Assembly: GCA_904063045.1 (NCBI GenBank)
Contig: CAJFCJ010000002.1
Coordinates: 2,413,891 to 2,477,890, forward strand
DNA from: Dimorphilus gyrociliatus
Taxonomy: Eukaryota > Annelida > Polychaeta > Dinophilidae
Length of the DNA: 64,000 nucleotides
Direction of reading: 5' to 3'
Below the pieces are notes generated by a model, which did no database searches, was not told the origin of the DNA, and saw only the letters and a list, made by a program, of their open reading frames with translations. The position numbers and the translations under genes were made by a program. Positions 47,401-60,100 of the stretch are shown here, in pieces. Position 1 is the stretch's first letter. Each line of letters opens with the position of its first letter.

Positions 47401-49702
47401 TTACATAACTAAATACTCGAACGATAAAATGTAACGATTTATTAATATCCTGCCACCAAAAGGAAAATGAAATGTAAAACTGCAATGTCAAAAGGTTACC
47501 GTTTAAAAGTCTTTTGGGATTACTTTTACTGTAAAAAAAGACAACCCCTTTAAAATATATAGATTAGTACCTAGGTGAACAAACGATTAACGACTGAAAA
47601 TGGTTTTTATGATTAATTAAATCTGGAATTCTTTTTATCTTAGTGCTCTTATTATTTTTCAACAATAAAAATGACTGTTTTTTTATACTTAACCCTTCTT
47701 AGCTATATCTATTGTACGTTGAAAAAAGAAAAGGAAAATGGCGTCGAATTGAATTCAGATTTACAGTGTCCGCTCGACCCCTACGGGATATCAATTTCCC
47801 ATTCACTCAATTGTAACAATGGACTGACCTCAGATTAAGATTATTATCGTATATTTTGTCTTATACGACAAAAATGTGCTTGTTTATCTCTTATAATCTC
47901 CTTGTTTACCAGAATTCTTTCCATTGTTCTTTTTAGAGAACAAGAAAGAAAAATGAATTGGTTAAAAAAGGGGAAAAGTAGCAAAATTTCTTTCTAAAGA
48001 AGACAGTGAAAACTGGGTTTAATAATGATAGATGTATAAGGAATAAGTCTCGCTTCGACCGGATGTTATTTTTTCGTATGTTCGTCACGTTCAGCAGCTC
48101 GGCTTCGATCCGGTCTTCGGGCGAGGAGATTAGCGAGCAGATCGACGTCTGCGACTTTTCCCCTTCGCTATTCTGACTCTCTACTCATCCTCATTTTAAT
48201 CTCAAGGGTATGGTTCCACCCATTTAACCCTTACAGTATTTTAGAAAGGCCATCGATCCTCTCAGAGGAATATAAGCTTGAATTATTCAAAGATCTATGT
48301 GTGCGTGATAGAGAAGAGACGGTTAAAAAAAGAAAGCAGAGACGTCAAACGTCCGAATAAATAAGAAGCAAGGATGGAAATTTGTCGAGTTCTTAGCCTG
48401 CAAAAGCTTGCAAAAGACGGAAACGAGAGAGAGTTTGCGTGGTCTGAACGACTTCAGATTTCCTGTTTGGTACGGTACGCAGCTGCTCATTCTCTGCCGG
48501 AACGCAACTCGAAAATAAGTTTGTAAACAAGCCGAGTGGAGGAATAAACATAGCTAAAAGGGCCAACGCGTCTAATCGACGGCGACTATTTCTTAATCAT
48601 AAGATGTTGCTTGTTATAGACTTATGTATAGTTTTAAGTTACTCTATTTTTCAACCGGAAGAGGATTGTCGATCAGCTTCCCTACTCCGGTAGGCCACCT
48701 CCAAAAATATCCGCTCGACTTTTCACCATTCTCTAGTATATGAGATGAAATATTGCCTGTTTTCTATTGCTTTTATTCATTTATAAGATTTTCTTTTTCA
48801 GGTGACTAATTACAGTTGGCTTAATAATGTATTAGTCAGAAGATGTTTTTTATTGGGGTTTATTGAAAACAGAACCAAGCAAACCAAGTAAAAGCAAAAT
48901 ACTCTATGTTTATATATTAATACATGCTTTACAACTTGCTATTATAACGCGTGACTGAGTTGTATTTTAACTCGACCAACAGTAAAACCTAAGTATACTT
49001 GATAAAACTATTTGCTATATAGTGTTTAAATGTCGTATATAACGTTCTTAAGAGGACGAAAGACGCTGATTACGCCTGAGTCGATCGAAGGATCACGCAA
49101 TACAATTCGATCGTTTCTATCGCCTCTGTCAAGAAAGTGAACGTATCACAAGTGAAATTGAGTTTGCCATAGCGGTACAATTCGACACCAAAACTACAGA
49201 GTATCCGTACCATAAACAAAAAAATCACGTGATAGTTTGACGTTCTCACAAAGTACCCGGTTATTTAAATAAATGTTGGAGTGCGTCCCTGCATATAGCC
49301 TAGCTAATTAACATTCACCTTTCATTCCACCCTTGTTGCATAAATATAGATTATTAATAAAGCATTAATTTTTTATGTATTCTCATCTTATAAACCAATG
49401 GGAAAAGGAAAATGAAAGATTATTAGGGCTTATTGGAATGAAAATATTCTCTAGCCCGCTTTTTTAAAATGTCACGGTTGCTAATTATGGTTTCATTTAG
49501 ATGGTCTCCGATAACCTTTTACTGACCCGCTCCTTAGTATACTGATATCAATTACAGCGTATCTATAGATTAACCGTCACCCTATTCGCAAGCATACAGA
49601 GAAAAAAGGCGAAAAGAAAAACAACTCGTACTAACCTGTTTGGCAGACGAGAAAAATTTGAAAAACAGCAAAGGCGGTAATTATTCTTCCCCAATTCAAC
49701 AT
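32399..49702 (-). CDS. Cysteine-rich extracellular protein with repeated DUF7042/7043-type modules, predicted GPI-anchored
   Basis: Fourteen exons (minus strand): 49636-49702, 41376-41523, 40154-40221, 39202-39237, 38858-38932, 38090-38266, 35543-35652, 35341-35449, 34132-34363, 33760-33899, 33288-33437, 33111-33202, 32903-33014 and 32399-32607; 574 residues, in frame at every join. Exon 1 is a signal peptide (ITAFAVFQIFLVCQT). Typical motifs are SCYFPTLWNGDW, CYKCFEFYERHRNILQY, KCPFNDAFHFKY with GGWC, CLAEWRNGHDYLYGA with YRC, ASCAFPNWI, and CPFMGKYSA. CxFPxxW and CPF modules thus occur at least twice. The end (TSVISLLFILALSISY) is a hydrophobic GPI-attachment signal after a charged stalk. 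The pattern matches proteins annotated in insects with DUF7042-DUF7045, whose function is unknown. The first intron is 8.1 kb and exon 4 is only 36 bp. The role is unknown; a glial or epithelial surface protein would be a guess. Confidence 0.82.
34364..35340 (-). other. Intron 8 of the GPI-protein gene
   Basis: About 1 kb, AT-rich. No nested gene is seen. Confidence 0.6.
35653..38089 (-). other. Intron 6 of the GPI-protein gene
   Basis: About 2.4 kb. It contains purine-rich stretches (36640-36760) and a palindromic TAGGCCTA at 36871-36878. Open frames are short and unconvincing. Confidence 0.6.
38267..38857 (-). other. Intron 5 of the GPI-protein gene, with (CT)n
   Basis: About 0.6 kb carrying the CT microsatellite at 38469-38494. 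Confidence 0.6.
38469..38494. repeat. (CT)n microsatellite
   Basis: About 26 bases of uninterrupted CT dinucleotides in an intron. Confidence 0.95.
39238..40153 (-). other. Intron 3 of the GPI-protein gene, containing a long open frame
   Basis: 0.9 kb. A 174-codon frame (39254-39778, minus) is open up to 17 bp before exon 4 but begins at a TTG, has no recognised domain and is not in the spliced model. The intron also carries two CACGTG palindromes (39884 and 40105). Confidence 0.5.
40222..41375 (-). other. Intron 2 of the GPI-protein gene
   Basis: 1.15 kb without supported coding sequence. Confidence 0.6.
41524..49635 (-). other. Large first intron (8.1 kb) of the GPI-protein gene
   Basis: It separates the signal-peptide exon from the rest. 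It is less AT-rich in patches (about 43800-44350, 45200-45750, 47000-47200, 48050-48180) than the 3' part of the window. It contains five CACGTG palindromes and three TAGGCCTA palindromes, so it is a good candidate for enhancers. Open frames are short and unconvincing. Confidence 0.55.
42962..42990. repeat. Compound (CAGA)n/(CA)n microsatellite
   Basis: CAGA-type tetranucleotides followed by a short CA run, inside the large intron. Confidence 0.8.
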
Positions 49703-51160
49703 CTTTACTCCGTCCGAGGAAGAAACTAAACTAAACATTCCATACTTGTGTAAATAGGAGGGATAAAGAAAACAATAATAATAAGAGGTGAGAGAAGACG
49801 GGGAATTTTAAGCGACGAGTGGCAGCAGAATTCACAAACTGATGAAATCCAGATATAATTAGATAATAAAAATGTTTAAGAGGTCGGATGGTCTTTCGTT
49901 CTGAGGAAAGCTCCCTATCAACGTCCTCCTTTCTTTTTGTCTCTTCTCTCCTTATCGGAACACGTGTAGTCAATCAGTTCCGGCAGTTTCTCGCCGATAA
50001 CAGCTCCGACTGTTTTCTACCGTTTCGAAATCTGCAATGCGATAGCGTGTGTGGCGCCAATAACGGTGATTGGCCATAATCTTCTATCACGTGATAATCT
50101 AGTAAGTTTTTCATTTTTCTTCTGAAACCTAGGGTTCTTATCTTTTGGCTGGAAGGAGATGATTCCCATTAAGGCTATGGAAAGATACCTTTTTACTAGA
50201 TGAAAAAAAGACATTAATGATATATTTGAAATGGAAAATAAGTAATAGACTGACCTAAAAGTATCGACCCCTTATACTTGGTAGATCAAATAGCGTTGCT
50301 GTGTTGATTTTAAAGATTCGGGGAACCTCAGAGAGGTGGCTGAACCCCGTTTAATTGCCTCCTCTCCTAGTTTGTAGGCCCAAAGGAAAGTAAAGAAAAA
50401 GACTACCGCTTCCCTACCCTAGCAACTTCCTTTCGTTTCTTTCGTCTCGTCTGCTGGTCAACAGTAGTGCGATGGGTTAGTATACGCTGGAGAGATACTT
50501 TGCGACGTCAATTAGTGAAGAGTTGTTCTGAAAATTAGCTGCTCTTATTTCTCTGCGTCCATTCACAATCTTTTAGAAGATTCCCTTCAATATATTGTGG
50601 AGCACGTACTACAAAATCTTCTACCCTTTAGCAGAAGTGCGTTAATTCGACCGTATACGCATAGCATCTGCCTCCCGTATATAAAAACGCTTAATGAAAA
50701 TTTAAAGATAGCGTTTAGACGTTTTGTATCAAATTTGAAAGATGAGCGCTACCGTCCCTTTCCGACAAGTTATTTGAATAATAGTAGTATAACCATATTT
50801 TAATAGCTTTATACAATCTGTTGACTTATAATGAACGTCAATGAATGTCGTTTTCAAGAGGGTTAATTCCGTAATAAATCGCTGTTAATTGACTTACGTA
50901 TAACGAAATACGGTGAACATGACTTATGTAACAGTTCCGAACAGCTTTGAATTTTTAACTAAGACAAGTGTATGAGATTATCACTCGATAATCAAAGAGG
51001 AACTTTCTATTTTGAACTTTTTATAACGAAAGAATGTAAACTTAATATAAATATAGAGTCTACTCGATAGTTAAATTATATATGCTGTATATATGTAAAT
51101 ACTATATATTATTTATATATCTACTGTTCATAATAAAAAATACATTTAATTACGAAAAAT
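49703..51160. other. Promoter side of the GPI-protein gene
   Basis: Upstream of the signal-peptide exon. It holds CACGTG at 49961 and a 12-bp perfect palindrome TATCACGTGATA at 50085-50096, next to CCAAT-like sequence (ATTGG near 50070). The transcription start cannot be fixed from sequence. No complete gene is seen. Confidence 0.45.
50085..50096. promoter_or_regulatory. Palindromic E-box TATCACGTGATA
   Basis: A perfect 12-bp palindrome around CACGTG, about 385 bp upstream of the GPI-protein start codon. CACGTG is bound by bHLH-ZIP factors of the USF, MITF/TFE and MYC families. Binding is inference. Confidence 0.4.
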
Positions 51161-51229
51161 TTTAAAATATTTTACCAAGATAAACACACTAAAGTTAGTC
51201 AATTGATTTAGTACTTGCCTATGGAATAC

Positions 51230-51393
51230 TGCAAACATAAAATTTCCTCTCATATCCGCCATCTGTCCAGTCAAGTTAAAAATTACATCTGTGGATTGTA
51301 GCTTTTCTAAATATAATCCCAATGTCTTATTATAATCTTGAAAGGGGTAGAGAGTGTTATATTTTGTCAAAGTAACTCTAACTGATTTTAATT
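51230..51393 (-). CDS. Orphan candidate coding exon of an unknown gene
   Basis: An acceptor (TTAATTAAAATCAG) is followed by an open frame of about 54 codons, including NTLYPFQDYNKTLGLYLEKL and, further on, NLTGQMADMRGNFMFAVFH. It ends at AG|GCAAGT, the consensus for a GC-AG donor. The composition is unlike the Ile/Lys/Tyr-rich frames of the surrounding DNA, and there are two N-glycosylation sites (NKT, NLT). No family was recognised, and I could not find neighbouring exons to join it to. It could belong to a gene starting beyond the window's right edge. Boundaries are approximate. Confidence 0.33.
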
Positions 51394-54300
51394 AATGAAA
51401 ATAGGAAGAGATTACGCATAGGATACAGGAGATTGAGAAACAACAAGTTAGAGAAAGAATGAAAAAACAGTAAAGTTAAAAATAATAAGAAATTTCATCG
51501 TCATCTTCCGTTAACTAGTCAAAAAATTCATCTATCCATCCATAACTAGTTAGGTATTGTGGAGAAAGGAGGAAAGACAGATCGAAGTCGGAAACAATCT
51601 GTCAAAATGAACTGTTCGTAATTCCACGCGATTCTGCTATTGAACAAGTAGGATAATTTTCGTTAGAAGAATTATTACTTATATTTTATATAAAAATTTT
51701 TTTGCTATCTCTACTTTTATCTTGGACTATTATTAAAGGTTGGTAGCTTAAGGGAGCAGATTAGTGCTAAAAAATTCTATCAGTCCGAAAGGCCTTCGGC
51801 CTCTTTCAAATTGCTAGAATTGATAGCCAGTCTCCGGTGGATATGTCAGTTACATATATTTGATTCTCGTTTCCTTCCTTTTTAACTTCTCTCAAAATCA
51901 TTAGGCAGTCTAATTTCTATTTGTTTGATGTATTTGAATTTATGATAAATTGTCATTGCTTAACTTGCAATATTTTACAATATATATATATAGATATAAA
52001 GACAAGCGGCGTCTTTAGCAGACTCTTTAATTGGTAATGTTTTAGAGTAGGAGGAAAAAAGACGTCTGTTTTTGGTTAGCATTCCATCTTCTTAATTGGA
52101 TCTAACGACGGTATAAATTGTGAACTGGTCATTTAGGATGAGAGTGCTTAAAGAGGCCCTAGAGGCCTCAAATCGTCGGGTTCCTAACAACAGTTGATTC
52201 TCTAATTTTGCAATTTTATTACTTATACGCTCCAGTTGGATCTATTTAGTACGTCAAGCAAAAACAGACAGATGGCGTGTCACGCAAGCACTCTCATCAT
52301 ACGTCAGCGCCTCATAGCGGAACATCCAGCTTTGACTGATTGAAACCGTTCAAGCGTTTAGTGAGTGATGTAAGAATGTTCTCATTCGAATTTAAAGGTA
52401 CAGCTGCGACAGTGAGATACGTTATTAGCGTCATTTATCGGGACATAAAATCCATTAATTACACGGTATTTCGGTACCGATAACTGTAAAAGAGCATTCG
52501 AATATCGGCTGAAAATTATAGGGATATTAATCTAATCTTTACTGAACATTAAGCTGATAAATTCGACGTCCTTTTTAGATGGTTGGATCGATAAAGTTGT
52601 TCTCTGTCTATGGAAAAGCAAAAAAACAAATTTCTTTATTCCCTACTAAGAAACTTTTAAAACACAAAAAAAACTATTATCTGCAACGAAGCGCTTCCAA
52701 GGTGACAATGTATGAAATGTATGCTCGAATGATCATTTTTGCTTAGAAAAGCATGTATAATTATATTGTCTTGGCTATTTTTAGGCTAGGTATCACAGTC
52801 GGCTTACCCAAAATCTTCAGACGGTTTAACGTTTCAAAAGCTAAGTCGTGCTAATACTATACCACATTGAGATATACAATGTCGCTTTTGAAGAAGGTAC
52901 CTAATAAGTTATAAAAGAGAAGCTGGAAGAAGAGTGCTGAATATAGATATTTTAGAGAAGAAAGATAAGATAAAAAAATAGCGCCAATCAAGTAAAATAT
53001 ATTGCTATAAATAAAGTTACTGTATATATATACAAAAGTGTATAAGAAATTGACAAATTTACTTTCATCAATCAATACAAATTTGTTGTTTTTTCTTCCC
53101 CTACTAATAGTATATAGGATAAGAAAGTTCCTAAATCTTTCTCCGACTAAGCGCTGGTAATAAACCGCTAGTATCGTCTATTGATATAGAAAACACCTGC
53201 TACTAAATGTAATACACAGCTTGGAAGAGTATACTGTAGTTTTTCTTTTCTTTTTTTATTTTCTATCACGTAGATTGTCATTGATAAAAAAAATATTTTT
53301 ATAAATCATTTCTAAGAAACGCTTTTATTATAATAATAAATGAATGCATAGAATTGAAAAGTCACGTGCTCTTTTGTTTTACATTCAATTCATTGGATCA
53401 GAATTCAGACAGTTTCTATAAAATATTTCAAAAATGTATTATTACGTCTGTATAATTATCTTTTGATAATCTATTATTACAAGTGGTTAGAGATTTAACA
53501 TTATGAATGAATAACATTGTAATGAAAATAATGAATACTATTTTTATAAAGAGAGTATTACAGCAAATGTTTCGTGGCTAATGCAAAGTCAGCTAAAAAG
53601 GAAAAATGTTAAGAGAAAGAGAGAGAAAGGTTCTCGCTATGCAAGAATGGGAGATTAATTAACGAATTTCAGACAATATGTAATATTAGGGTATAGAATA
53701 AATCACGTATATCAATTTCAAATATCAGCGCCATGCAGCGGGTTTTTTCAAGATAATGTCAGATGGTACCATCTATGATCTATTTCTTTCGTTTTTTTTT
53801 TTTACTAAGAAGGAATTTATCTGCCACTTTAGTGTGTTTCTTTTTGTTTTTATTTTTACATCACTAACAGAGGAGAGAAGAATATGACAATACTTTTCGG
53901 TGATAATCTTCCTAGAAAATGGAGGTTAATTGAAAGTAAAAGCGATGATATTGAAATACTTTTGACAACAGAATTTTTTCACCTTTTTTTCTTTCACTTT
54001 AAATAATCTCTCATTTTTCTTCACCCACCCCCTTCCGTCTCCCTCTCTCTCTCTCTTCTCTATTTAATCATCTAAATACATTATATAATACTCTTCCAGT
54101 CTCTTTTATTACAATTTTCCTGTAAAAAGATTTAAAGAGAATATCAAAGTTTTTTCTTATAAGATAGAAGTTGTAATGTTAGAAAATTCTTGCTATCCAA
54201 TATCAATCAGATCAATCAGTTCTGATTCAACGAGGTCAAACAATTTTAAAGGTGATACGATACATTCATCATTTAACTATTGTATAAAGGTGATAATATA

Positions 54301-55385
54301 TTTCCTTATTAAATAATAATGCATTCTCTATTTGATATTAATTAGAAATTAATTAACAAATATATATCTAATACTTGTTGATCATATTATAATATCGGAA
54401 ATGCACATAGTTAAGTTTGAATAAAGTTAGGTGGAGATAAAATAAGAAATATCTTCTTTTGTGGACGATATTTTCGTTTATTAGAAAGATAGAGATGATA
54501 ATAATGATTTTCTTATTGAATATGACGGATCTAATACGTTTTAAGGAGAAAATATTAACGAGCTAGACATGGGAATAAGAGGAAACCGATCTATGCAGCA
54601 ATATACAGATCTTAGACGAGAACGTAATTCTTTTTTGGGAGTTACTCCCTATCTTGTAGAAAATATTAGTTATATTTTTAGATACTATAAATAATCAGGA
54701 AAAGTGTCGCTAAAAGCTTCTATATATATTCAAAATAGGCGTTATTTATGTCTCTTTCTATAAAGAATGTATAACAATGTTTATTTTGAGAAAATTAATT
54801 AAATAATATTTTATATATAATGGATAATATGAAAAAAAGAAAGGAAAAATGGTGATGGAATTATCAAATTAAAGAAAGGGGAGTGAGAGAAATAGAGTAG
54901 ACAGATTCTAAGTTGACTTTTTTTTTTTAAAGAAAAATAAAAAAAAACAAATAAGTTGAGAGATTTCTTTCATTTAAATATCCCATATTTATAGAAAGTT
55001 TAGCTGCAGTGGACAGGAGATCCCTTGATCCCCATTTGCCTAGTAGGCTCAGTCTACTCAACGACTGACTAGATTTCTTTCTCTTTTTATATTTCTTCCT
55101 TTTCTTCTTATTTAAAGCTTACATTGACCAAGATTTGGACGATGGTTTTTCTAAATTCAATTATGTATTTATTTATTGCGGAGAATGAGATTTGCAAGGC
55201 CTGATGTTATTTCCGTGCTATTAACGGTCGTTCGATACTTTCTAATGACGATATTTTTTGTTTATATCTCAATTTTTTGTCTTCTTTAAATGGAAGTCGT
55301 CTTCTATCTCTTTTTAAGTAGTAAAAAGTATTTAGAGAGATTTAAGAGTAAAGGAGATAAATCTATTATACGAAAAAAACCCAGC

Positions 55386-55409
55386 ATATATATATATATA
55401 TATATATAT
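55386..55409. repeat. (TA)n microsatellite
   Basis: About 24 bases of TA repeat. Confidence 0.95.
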
Positions 55410-56756
55410 CAGTATATAATCTATATATATAACATTTGTTTCCTAAGAAATCATTATAATATTATTTTAAGCTTGGAAAACTCTTTCCATCATCATGAAA
55501 AACTTTAGCTTGTAGTAGTAAAATTCGCATAACTAGAAACGATTGCTTTTCTCAAGGGCAAGTTGTCCTTGAATTTTAAAATGATAGTAGAGAACGACAG
55601 CAAATCAAGTCTTTAGGGTATGGACAAGCGGAGAGTGGGAAGGAGGGAAGGAGGTATAGAGACTTTTTGGTCATCGATCACCTTCTATCGATTTACCAAG
55701 CTTTCGCTTAAGAGTTACCGGAAAGGAGTACAAAAACTCTTCAAAATTTCTTTCTAACTCTTTATTATTAACTCGAGGGTCTATTCGATAGTCATCTTAA
55801 AATAGAAATGGCCAATTATGATTTCTTACGTTTGAGTTTCTATGTAAAGTCTGTTTTTAAAATACTTTTCCTTTTAGGGAACAACGATATAAAAACCTAA
55901 AATTAAGTTACTAATGGATTTCTAGGATATACTCACCATCCTCTAATTGTATATCAAAAAGATATATTTCAAAGAGAACCATAAATTTCTGGTACAAAAA
56001 AAGAGGCTGATTAAACTTTGTACCTTACTTTTAGAGTCGGTTATTTTTAAAACAACAATGAAAATTACATGAAATGACTGTTTCAATTGATTTTTTAACA
56101 GTGCGAACAAGCATTTAAAAGAGTAAAATATAAATAATCACCAAATTTAAATATTTAGAAAATATTCATTTATAATATGAGAAATACGATTGGAATTCCT
56201 ACTTAGCACATTTTATTCATTAACCTATAGCAAAGTTAATATTTATACGAGTAAAAGGTCAAAAAGTTTATCTAATATACTTTACATTATAAAAAATCTT
56301 GTTTAAATCATTGCTAAAAGTTAAAAACTGTCGTTTAACATTATAATAGAAAATATAATAACTTTATCGTACTCAACTGGGCAGCATTATAAATTTAGCT
56401 CTTAGACATTCAATATTAATATTCTTTATCATATTTGTTAAAGGTCATAAATTTTCAAAAAATGAAAAAAATATAATAAAAGCAAAAATAGGTCTTCAGC
56501 ATTGTAAAAGAATAAGAATAAGTAAATAATTGCAGTATTATTTAATTACTCTTCTATTATTAAATTAAAAACATGATCTAGTACTAATGCTGTTGCTCTG
56601 AAGAAAAATGTCATTCTGGTATTTAGAAAATCGTTTAAAGATCAATTGACTGAAAAAGAGGTAGAGTTTTTCTTTTACAACACTATATATACTATGTTAT
56701 ACTATTCTTTACGAAACCCTTAAACATTTTCTTAAAAAGATCATTTATAGAATAAA

Positions 56757-56779
56757 AGAGAGAGAGAGAGAGAGAGAGA
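56757..56779. repeat. (GA)n microsatellite
   Basis: About 22 bases of GA repeat. Confidence 0.95.
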
Positions 56780-56991
56780 AAATATGAAGAAAAATATTCA
56801 TATTTTTTCGTACAGTGAGTAGTTGGTATCGCATAACTCATACATCATCATCTTATTTCAGAGAATCAACAGATTTATATTTATAGAGATGTAAATATAA
56901 GTCTTTTTACAGTTCTCTTTCTATTTTCTTTTATAAACAAATATAGAAATAAACTAAATCTACCTTCTTAAAGGAGGCAGCTATACACAGG

Positions 56992-57012
56992 ATATATATA
57001 TATATATATATA
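56992..57012. repeat. (TA)n microsatellite
   Basis: About 20 bases of TA repeat; a second one lies 100 bp further on. Confidence 0.9.
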
Positions 57013-57111
57013 ATCATTTATATACTGTATATGCATGTATTATACTCTACTTTTAAACTGTATATAATATAAATAGATTACTTACTACCTGTGTATATTT
57101 TAGTATACTTA

Positions 57112-57132
57112 CATATATATATATATATATAT
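57112..57132. repeat. (TA)n microsatellite
   Basis: About 20 bases of TA repeat. Confidence 0.9.
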
Positions 57133-60100
57133 AGATATATACAGTAGATACATATATAGCACATACAATCTATAGATGGTAGAAGCTATTTTTTAGAATA
57201 GAGTTGCTACTGTAGTTACAGAAGAAATATAATGAGACACATCAGGTGAATCTTTATATAAAAAATGCCACACAATATTTATAATATAAAAAGAGATGGG
57301 ACCGGAGGAAAACACGTCTACTATCGAAACCTTAAATCTTAACCTTACCAATAATTGATAATAGCAATTTAAAGGACAAAGTGAAGAAAGAGAATAATTT
57401 CTGTCGAAGCGAACTGCTTCTCTGAAAACCTATTCTTAATTTCCAGAGTTAAAATATATCTTTAATTATTTTTTGACGATACTTTTTATAATCACTCTTT
57501 TATCGAATTACAGGTAATTGGAAAGGAAGAAAATTCCATCTATGGAAGAAATGCATTTTATTAGAACAAGTAATTTTATTTAGACCCTAAACTGTTCTTG
57601 ACTTTTTAGCTCTTCCTCTTCCTGTTCTTCTTGACAGACAGCTTTTATTAGTGCAGAAATCTTGGGCCAAAGAAATAGCCTTTCTTCGGTTGTAGAGGAT
57701 AGTTTTTATCCAGTTAACTTAATAAGAGATTTTCTACCCTAAGACAATGGGATTAGATTGATAGTTAGAAATAAATTAAAAGACCCGGATATCTTTCTTT
57801 AAGTTGAAAAAAAAATGAATCTAATTAAACAAGAAAGTCTGGAATCTTTTCAAGAATTTAATTGTCTAGTACAGTTTTTAGAAATAATATTAGTTTGAAA
57901 GTTAGCCTAATTGCAGTGTAGAATAGTATAATAAGGTTCTTGTTAATTAAATTAATTTTAACTCTTTGAAGCTAAAAAGTGAATTAGAATTGTTAATGAA
58001 GTGCAAAATTCTTTATAAAACCTTATTTGTTACATTTGTTTGTCTTGTAAGGAAAGAATTTCGAAAGAAGATAGTGAGGTTACGAGATGCGATAAATTAA
58101 GGTCGACGTAGTAAATAAGAATAAAAATAGTTCAGCTTTCCTCCTAAATTATTTTGAAACGCATAAATCATTACAGTCAGGATCCCATATTATTCTCCAA
58201 CTCCAGTCTATAATTACAAATAGAAAACGATCACAACATAAACACAAAGAGAGGGATAACTAACTAATAAACAAATTGTATTTGATAAAGTTAATAATGG
58301 ATAAGAATATTATTAAACGGAAAGATAATCAATTTTGATTCAATAAAGAATGAAGATTTTGAATATAATAATTGAAAATTATAAGCAATTCCTTTGTAAA
58401 CATTGTTATTATATTTGTTTATTTCTTAAGTATTTCTCCAGTTTCGTAAGTGAAGACTATAAAGGATATATTTTTTCTGAATTATATGAATAATTTCTTT
58501 CGTATTTTATTTGATAAATAATCAATAAGACTGAAAAAAAAGAAACCCAGGGAGTGCATTATTATAGATCGCCTTAAGTTACCGATTGAATATACATACA
58601 ATTAGTTCTATTATACTTAAACGTGCAAGTGCATTCGTTATACGTGCTGGACTATATAGCTACTGGGAGATTATATTTAATAAAAGCGATTGACTTGTAT
58701 TATACTATCCGGTAATTACTTTATAATTAGAGACTATATGGATACGAGATGTTTTGAATTAATAACTTTCAGCAACAGGATAAACAAGCAAACAAGTTTA
58801 TAAACATAGATTTTCTCCTATGATTATAAAGGAAAAATATTACTTATTTTTATCCTTTATCTAGTTTTGGTTAAAATTCTTAATTTTTACACTTTTTTAC
58901 TATACAGTATTCTATGTAAATATTAAAGATCAAAAGCCTTCCATCCCTTCCTTAGAGACAGTTGACAACTCTTGCAACGGATAGACTATCTGCTTTGCTT
59001 TATCATCTAGCTTAAGTTCTACAAAAGTTCAACTATCTATAATAGAAAGGGTTGATGTTACAATCGTTAACAAAAAAAGAAGAATTTGACACTGTTTACT
59101 TTTGCATCGCCTATTTTTTAAAATAGAAATGCATTCGATACGAAATGGTTGCTAAATTGAAAATAACAAGGGTAGGTTGTTTACTAAACATTTTTCACTT
59201 TATACTCCTTTTCTAAATCCTTCATCTGTTAACTTATATTATTCGTGGTAAAGGTCTATAAAGAAAACAAACTAAATAACAGTAAAGAAATTTCTGTAAA
59301 GTTTTCTTCAATTATTTAATTTCTCTCTCTCTCGCTCTCTTTCATGAAGATGATTATAAATACTTACTCCAATTATTTACACACTTTGCTAAGATGTTTT
59401 TGTTTACATTCTACATTTTTTCTATTATTTAAAATGTTGTGTGAAATTTTAGAAGTTATCAAAAGATGGTTGAAGAGGAAAAATTCTTGTCAAAAAAGCT
59501 AACGTTTCTCCCCAGGGAATCGATTAAATCGTATCTTAGGAAATTTTTTTGGGCTGTTTCACACCATTTCCTGTATAGATATTGTACTTCCACAGTCATT
59601 TCCGACAGTTTGCAAGATGAGTTTAATTAGTTAATTCTTTTTTTTGTACATAAGTTAGCTAATTAGCTGGCTCTGGAAAATTTATAGATAAATTGATGAA
59701 AAGGGTAGGAACGTGATGATACCGGGGAGAACGGAGTCATAGTACTTCTGCATGACTTCATTGCTCGTCTCTCTCTTGTTCCGAAGGCGTAAAAGCGTGA
59801 TGGAATTATTGTCAGACTTTTTTTCTGGGTTATGAAACTCAAGATGTAGTAACCTTGGAAGGAATATATGCATGGTTACGTGATAAATCTTTTGTATAGT
59901 TCTTCAATTCGATAGAAAAGAGGAACTAGTAAAAAAAAAATCAGATAAAAAAGATTCATTATAACGAAAAAGAATGTTCAATGAGGTTATATCGCTTGCT
60001 AATTTGAATAAATATGCATAAAGTTGTTGGATAAAGAGGAAAGCATGAATGATATACTGTAAAAGCGAAAAGAAAAAACAATTATAAAAAAGGTGATAGA

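Noticed and set aside
51781-51810. Hammerhead ribozyme, suggested by CGAAA next to a GC stem
   Set aside because: The required CUGAUGA core is missing nearby.
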